In this document: positions 58,398 through 64,000 of the stretch, piece by piece
Numbering within the stretch: position 1 is the stretch's first letter
Layout: each line of letters begins with the position of its first letter
Source: Xenopus tropicalis
Lineage: Eukaryota > Chordata > Amphibia > Anura > Pipidae
Assembly (NCBI RefSeq): GCF_000004195.4
Contig: NC_030680.2
Coordinates: 144,935,545 to 144,999,544 of the forward strand
DNA: 64,000 bases
Direction: 5' to 3'
The notes under the pieces: model-generated
What the model was told of the DNA's origin: nothing
Database searches by the model: none
What the model saw: the letters and a program-made list of their open reading frames with translations, nothing else
Position numbers and translations under genes: made by a program

Positions 58398-59205
58398 TAA
58401 GCACTCACCCCAAACTGTACCTTGTCATGTAGGCTGGGTCCCTTAGCTCATAACAAGGTTACAGATATATATATATAAACATTGGGGTAACAGTCACCCT
58501 GCTATAGTTCCAGGGGTACCCAGAGCACAAATAAGCACTCACCCCAAATCCCCCCTAACTGGCCTTCAGGCTGGGCCCCCTTAGCTCATAACAAGGTTAC
58601 AGATATATAGAAACATTGGGGTAATAGTCACCCTGCTATAGTTCCAGGGGTACCCAGGGCATATAAGCACTCACCCAAATCTCCCCCTAACTGGCCTTCA
58701 GGCTGGGCCCCCTTAGCCCATAACTAGGTTACAGATATATAGAAACATTGGGGTAACAGTCACCTCGCTATAGTTCCAGGGGTACCCAGGGCACAAATAA
58801 GCACTCACCCCAAATCCCCCCTAACTGGCCTTCAGGCTGGGCCCCCTTAGCCCATAACAAGGTTACAGATATACAGAAACATTGGGGTAACAGTCACCTC
58901 GCTATAGTTCCAGGGGTACCCAGGGCACAAATAAGCACTCACCCCAAATCCCCCCTAACTGGCCTTCAGGCTGGGCCCCCTTAGCCCATAACAAGGTTAC
59001 AGATATATAGAAACATTGGGGTAACAGTCACCCTGCTATAGTTCCAGGGGTACCCAGGGCACAAATAAGCGCTCACCCCAAATCCCCCCCTAACTGGCCT
59101 TCAGGCTGGGCCCCCTTAGCCCATAACAAGGTTACAGATATATAGAAACATTGGGGTAACAGTCACCCTGCTATAGTTCCAGGGGTACCCAGGGCATATA
59201 AGCAC
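58398..59205 (+). repeat. 134-bp array, about 6 copies
   Basis: GCACTCACCC recurs at 58401, 58535, 58667, 58801 and 58935, and as GCGCTCACCC at 59069. Units hold CTGGCCTTCAGGCTGGGCCC and CTATAGTTCCAGGGGTACCC. The first unit is the most diverged. Confidence 0.95.
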
Positions 59206-59433
59206 TATTCCACTATTCCAAATATTAACCTAATTGGCTACAACACAATGCACAAACTTACATTTGGGGGGAGGGATTTCGATGAATAATTTTTAGTAAA
59301 CTTGTAGACTAACTTTTCAGGAGGAAATAATCTTTGTATTACTGTTACAAATATTCTGATAAGCTGCAAAAAGTTAAAATCACAAAAACACTTAGTTTGT
59401 GTACAATTAGTTGTACACAACCACATTCTATAC

Positions 59434-59741
59434 CAGGGGTCCCCAACCTTTTTTACCCGTGAGCCACATTTAAGTGTAAAAAGACTTGGGGAGCAACACG
59501 AGCATGAAACATGTACCTGGGGGTGCCAAATAAGGACTGTTATTGGCTATTTGGCAGCCCCAATATGGACTGCCAGCCTATAGGAGACTCTGTTTGGCAG
59601 TACACCTGGTTTTTATGCCTTCAAAACTTGCCACCAAGCCAAGAATTCAAAAGTAAGCACTTTATTTGAGGCCACTGGGCGCAACATCCAAAGGGTTGGG
59701 GAGCAACATGTTGCTCACGAGCCACTGGTTGGGGACCACTG
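59434..59741 (+). mobile_element. hAT-type MITE with perfect 8-bp target duplication
   Basis: CAGGGGTCCCCAACCTTTTT and GGTTGGGGACCACTG are the ends. TTCTATAC stands on both sides (59426-59433 and 59742-59749). Internal inverted block TTGGGGAGCAACA is present twice. A decayed end of this type is also at 3597-3641. Confidence 0.93.
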
Positions 59742-60456
59742 TTCTATACAGTTCCAATTATATTAGGTTAACTGTATACAAAATACTTTCATTGGGCCCA
59801 TGCTCTCTCCTGATTGGCCACAACACCTCTGTTTGGCTTTTTTTTCCATTAATGTTGTCCATAAATCGCTACCAGCCCCCAAAAAAGTATTTCTGTATCA
59901 TATTGCTTATTGCATTCAATACAATTAAGGTTAAAGCAAGCTTTAAAAAGTAATTTAAATGCATTCTACATGTTTCCAAGACAACTTTCAAACATCGGCA
60001 GAAAATACTCGTTTTACGGGCTTTGAAACCCGGATTAAACATAAATCAGCCGTGGCTCCATGCTGGCTCTAAATTGGGCTGCATTTTTAACAGTACATAT
60101 AATCTACGATTTATTTGTTACGAGTGTTATTTTTCCTTCTTTTTTTATCCCACAGAGAGGATTAGTGCAAGTGACAAGTTACCCACCGAGAGCTGTATTG
60201 CATGGTCTGGCATCAAATCATTGGTTCATCTTATAACTCAAGCAACAAGCTCCTATCCCTCACTCCAAGGAAGGAAACCCCGGATATACAATCATCTTAT
60301 GATATGGATGGCTTATAAATCATTGGTAAAAAGTGCAAGTACAAGTTTGTTACCTGTATAGGTGCTGAACTTAATATATTGTTTGATTCTTCAGCTGGTT
60401 GTATTTCAACATAACTTTTGCAATTATGTAATAGCCTCTTTAAAAGGCCATATATA

Positions 60457-60785
60457 CAGGTATAGGACCCGTTATCCAGAATGCTCGGGACCAAGGGTAT
60501 TCTGGATAAGGGGTCTTTCCATAATTTGGATCTCCATACATTAAGTCTACTAAAAAATCAATAAAACATTAATTAAACCCAATAGGATTGTTTTGCACCC
60601 AATAAGGGGTAATTATACCTTAGCTGGGATCAATTTCAAGGTACTGTTTTATTTCTACAGAGAAAAAGGAAATCATTTTTTAAATTCTGAATTATTTGAT
60701 TAAAATGGAGTCTATGGGAGACGGGCATTCTGTAATTCGGAGCTTTCTGGATAACGGGTTTCCGGATAAGGGATCCCATACCTGT
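60457..60785 (-). mobile_element. TA-target MITE, simple copy, minus orientation
   Basis: CAGGTATAGGACCCGTTATCC to GGATAAGGGATCCCATACCTG. Reads as the reverse complement of the 45.7-kb copy, with a single middle unit. Confidence 0.88.
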
Positions 60786-60859
60786 ACTGTAATGTAAAAA
60801 ATTAAATTTGTTAATAAAAATACAGATGAAAAATAATAATAATGCAATAGTCCAGAGAG

Positions 60860-61350
60860 ACAAACTACTGAACCAAATAAAGCATCAGTTAAGCTGAACT
60901 ACGAAACTAGGGTGTTGCTAGACCTAAACCAGCCAACTGAGGCAAGTAAAGCAAGAGTGCTTCTAAAGCTAAGCTGGACTACTAAACCAAATAAAACTAG
61001 GGTGTTTCTACAGCTAAACCAGTTCCTGAGCCAATAAAAAAGGAATGCTTCTAAAGCTAAGCTGCTAAACCAAATAAGACTGGGGAGTTTTTAAAGGCTA
61101 AATAAAAGAGGTGTTTATTTAAAGCTAGGTTGGAATACTAAACCAAATAAAACTTTGGTGTTCCGACAGCTAAACCCCACTACTGAGCTAAATAAAGCAG
61201 GAGAGATTCTAAAGCAAATAAAACTAGAGGGTTCCTACAGGTAAACCAGAGCAAAGCTGGAGTGTTTCTAAAGTTCAGCTCAACTTTAGAAACACTGATC
61301 CGGACTAAATCAGTTAAATTGGGAATTCTTACAGCTCAACCATACTACTG
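60860..61350 (+). repeat. Degenerate tandem repeat
   Basis: Alternating ACCAAATAAAACTAGGGTG and GCTTCTAAAGCTAAGCTGG type units, roughly 45 bp each (about 90 bp as a pair), with heavy divergence and indels. Further units at 62470-62600 show it was once longer or has been interrupted. Confidence 0.75.
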
Positions 61351-61577
61351 AAGCTGGACACAGACGATAACATTTTAGTTGTCTTAAAATAAATGTTCAG
61401 GTATTGATCATATGTTTTAATGCAACAATCTAAAACTAATATTCAGATTAAACTTGTAGGATTAATGTCCTAAGACCAACTAATTGGACGATGTTCTGAC
61501 CATTAATAATTGCCAGATGACAATCATATGAAAATTATGTCCTGAAATACAATGTAGATCACCCGAGGATATCATCA

Positions 61578-61920
61578 TATTTACATAGTTACATAGGGTT
61601 GAAAAAAGACCAGAGTCCATCAAGTTCAACCCTTCCAAGTAAACCCAGCACCCACACCCTATACTTACCAATCTATACACTCACATACATAAACTATATA
61701 TACAAACACTAATACTAACTGTAGGTATTAGTATCACAATAGCCTTGGATATTATGATTGTTCAAAAACTTATCCAGGCCCCTCTTATAGGCATTAACAG
61801 AATCTGCCATTACCCCATCACTAGAAAGGGCATTCCCCAACCTCACTGCCCTCCCCGTGAGGAACCCCCTACGCTGCTTCAAATGGAAGCTCCATTCCAC
61901 TAATCTAAAGGGGGGGGGCT
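61578..61920 (-). mobile_element. 5'-truncated non-LTR retrotransposon 3' end
   Basis: The minus strand reads SFHLKQRRGFLTGRAVRLGN, then MADSVNAYKRGLDKFLNN and IQGYCDTNTYS, the C-terminus of a CR1/Rex1-type reverse transcriptase. It ends in ATGTAACTATGTAA. It appears inserted in a foldback MITE (61360-61575 and beyond 61920). Confidence 0.85.
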
Positions 61921-63429
61921 CAGATACACATGCACAGATAATATCGTTATCCAACCGGAATTTCATCGTTATGATAGATGTAAAACAAGGTTTTATTTCT
62001 GGTGTCAGTATCCCTTTAATCTCCCAGATGCCCTCAGCCAAGTGATTTCTGCTCTGATAAACTAGTCACTCTTTACTGCTGCGCTGCAAGTTGGACTTAT
62101 ATCCCCCTCCTCTCCCCCCCAGCAGCCGATCAGCAGAACAATGGGAAGGGAGCAAGATAGCAGCTCCCAGTAGGTATCAGAATAGCACTCAATAGTAAGA
62201 AATCCAAGTCCGGCTTGGGACTCCTCCAGTTACATGGGAGTAGGAGAAACAATAGGTTAGCTGAAAGCAGTTCTAATGTGTAGCGCTGGCTCCTTCTGAA
62301 AGCTCAGACTCAGGCACAATGCACTGGGGTGGTGCCTACACACCAATATTACAACTTAAAAAATACATTTGTTGGTTCAGGAATAAAATTTAAATTAATT
62401 ATTTGTAATGGACACAGTGTAATTTAGTAATAAAAACTACAACATAAAAATCATGACACAAGTCAAACAAAGTAGGAGGGTTTCTAAAGCTAAGATGACT
62501 ACTAAATCATAAAAAATAGGGTGTTCATACAGTTAAAATAGACTACTTATCTAAACAAAGCAGCTGTGGTTCTACAGCTATAACAGTCTATACTCCCAGA
62601 CCTGGATACAGCTACAAAATATTTAAAAAAAAAAAAAAATACTTGCTATCACTTATTTCACAACAAAGGTTTCATTTAGTTTGTGTCTTGGGCCTTTATT
62701 CCTGCCCCAAGCATGAGGTGAAATATATGGAATAAAGCACTATATATACCAACTCCCCACCTGAACTTGCGACAATAACTCCCCTTTATGACCCAAAACC
62801 TAGACATTTAAGGGGAAAATTAAAATAGTTGTATCAGTAAACCCGATAACCAGATTGCCAGGATTGCTTTTTTACTGTTCATTTCACTCTGTAGGCACTT
62901 TCCTGCACATCTTTCACTCTGGGACTATTACAAGATCCTGGTTGCTAGGGCAAGTAAGCATAACAACAATTCGAACAATTGTAACTGGGAAGCTACAGAT
63001 TAAAAAAATAATAAAACAAATAATTTACAAAGCATAAAAATGTCAGGCTAATGAAAACTGCCTTAAAATGTCACAGCCCAAATCAAATGTGCTGCTTTAG
63101 ATTAAAAAAAAAGGTTCACTGGGCATCACACAATAAGGTGGAGAATATACAACTGGTAAGAGTTAAGCCACTGACACAGGGTTCGATTCCGCCCTGAGAA
63201 TTTTCATGAACTGCTTCTTTTTAGTTGAAGAATATTTATGTTGTTTTAATTCCCCCCCTTATTTTATTGAACCGCATTAGGAATGCCAAGACAGACAGGG
63301 CTGTGCCATCAACAGGTTTTGACAAGTCATTCTAAAAAGTTTTGTGCAATTGATCACAAAATTCAATAATAAGTACAAATATACTGAAAGCTGGGAATCT
63401 GTACATTTGGAAGCCACAGAATATTATCT

Positions 63430-64000
63430 AAAAGTGGAATAAACACAGCAATGCCACTAAGCACATCAGAATTTAAACTAAACACAGCAGTGTCACTAAG
63501 CACATCATAAATGGAACTAAATACAGCAGTGCTACTAAGCACATCAGAAATCCAACTAAACACAGCAGTGCCACTAAGCACATCAGAATTTAAACTAAAT
63601 ACAGCAGTGCTACTAAGCACATCAGAAATCCAACTAAACACAGCATTGCCACTAAGCACATCAGAATTTAAACTAAACACAGCAGTGCCACTAAGCACAT
63701 CAGAATTTAAACTAAGCACAGCAGTGCCACTAAGCACATCTGAATTTAAACTAAACACAGCAGTGCCACTAAGCACATCACAAATCCAGCTTAACACAGC
63801 AGTGCCACTAAGCACATCACAAATCCAGCTAAACACAGCAGTGCCACTGAGCACATTAGGAATCCAGCTAAACACAGCAGTGCCACTGAGCACATTAGGA
63901 ATCCAGCTAAACACAGCAGTGCCACTGAGCACATTAGGAATCCAGCTAAACACAGCAGTGCCACTAAGCACATTAGGAATCCAGCTAAACACAGCAGTGC
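63430..64000 (-). repeat. 39-bp VNTR, at least 14 copies, runs off the right edge
   Basis: ACACAGCAGTGCCACTAAGC plus 19 bp. The 39-bp period keeps a minus-strand frame open as 13-residue repeats (DVLSGTAVFSLNS variants). Variants cluster: AATTTAAAC units on the left, AATCCAGCT units on the right. Confidence 0.93.

Larger units (their letters stand above)
52275..64000 (-). other. 5' flank or noncoding 5' intron of atxn7
   Basis: If the acceptor at 52275-52276 is used, this is the last noncoding intron; otherwise it is 5' flank. It contains the CpG-rich region, four tandem arrays and several MITEs. No thoc7 exon was found. Stretches 56046-58250, 59750-60455 and 61921-63429 are AT-rich and show no gene; 59950-60160 has a few CpGs and no repeat match. 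Confidence 0.6.

Noticed and set aside
60023..60361. 112-residue plus-strand ORF
   Set aside because: No known motif, ordinary intronic composition, T runs and no codon-like pattern. Could hide a noncoding element but not called.
53000..64000. Search for thoc7, the usual head-to-head neighbour of ATXN7
   Set aside because: No exon resembling thoc7 could be recognised on the plus strand; it probably lies beyond the window.

Overview
This window is vertebrate nuclear DNA, almost certainly from a clawed frog (Xenopus; tropicalis versus laevis cannot be settled by reading). It carries the 5' half of one protein-coding gene, atxn7 (ataxin-7, a subunit of the SAGA deubiquitinase module), read on the minus strand. 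Seven coding exons join in frame: 52274-52050 (start codon at 52266), 51907-51845, 22610-22506, 10183-9931, 5629-5367, 1778-1696 and 684-419. Together they encode about 416 residues: a short interrupted Gln-rich N-terminus, the Sgf73-type zinc finger, a Ser/Lys-rich linker with a SUMO-type VKVE site, and the SCA7 zinc-binding domain. The rest of the gene lies beyond base 1. The noncoding 5' exons and the usual head-to-head neighbour thoc7 were not found and probably lie beyond base 64000.

Everything else is intron or 5' flank and is dense in repeats. From low to high coordinates: a long palindromic MITE (1-222); a 104-bp satellite (2019-2400); hairpin MITEs and LINE 3' ends (5.7-9.5 kb); a 112-bp minisatellite inside a MITE (12.8-13.6 kb); a possible internal promoter and alternative first exon (14.76-15.14 kb); (AT)n blocks (15.76-16.28 kb); a 100-bp array (16.5-17.8 kb); an inverted 104-bp satellite (21.4-21.9 kb); a second MITE-borne 113-bp array (23.3-24.1 kb); nested piggyBac-like and TA-target MITEs (25.4-26.3 kb); a broken Tc1-like transposon inserted into an older MITE (30.0-31.6 kb); many foldback MITEs (33-49 kb), including a hAT MITE abutting a PIF/Harbinger MITE at 44.5-45.1 kb; an 89-bp array (47.8-48.75 kb); and a 28-bp VNTR of about 30 copies just inside intron 2 (50.9-51.8 kb). 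Upstream of the start codon come a CpG-rich probable promoter (52.05-53.4 kb), a 75-bp VNTR that stays open as 25-residue repeats (53.4-56.0 kb), a 134-bp array (58.4-59.2 kb), hAT and other MITEs, a degenerate array (60.86-61.35 kb), and a 39-bp VNTR running off the right edge.

The only host coding function supported is atxn7. The transposase in the Tc1-like element is broken. Almost all other open reading frames are products of tandem repeats, (AT)n tracts or antisense of exons. Points most worth a second look: the possible alternative first exon whose donor phase fits exon 4, the two minisatellites born inside copies of one MITE family, the frame-keeping 75-bp VNTR next to the promoter, and an intronic block that looks like a conserved noncoding element (32.2-32.7 kb).
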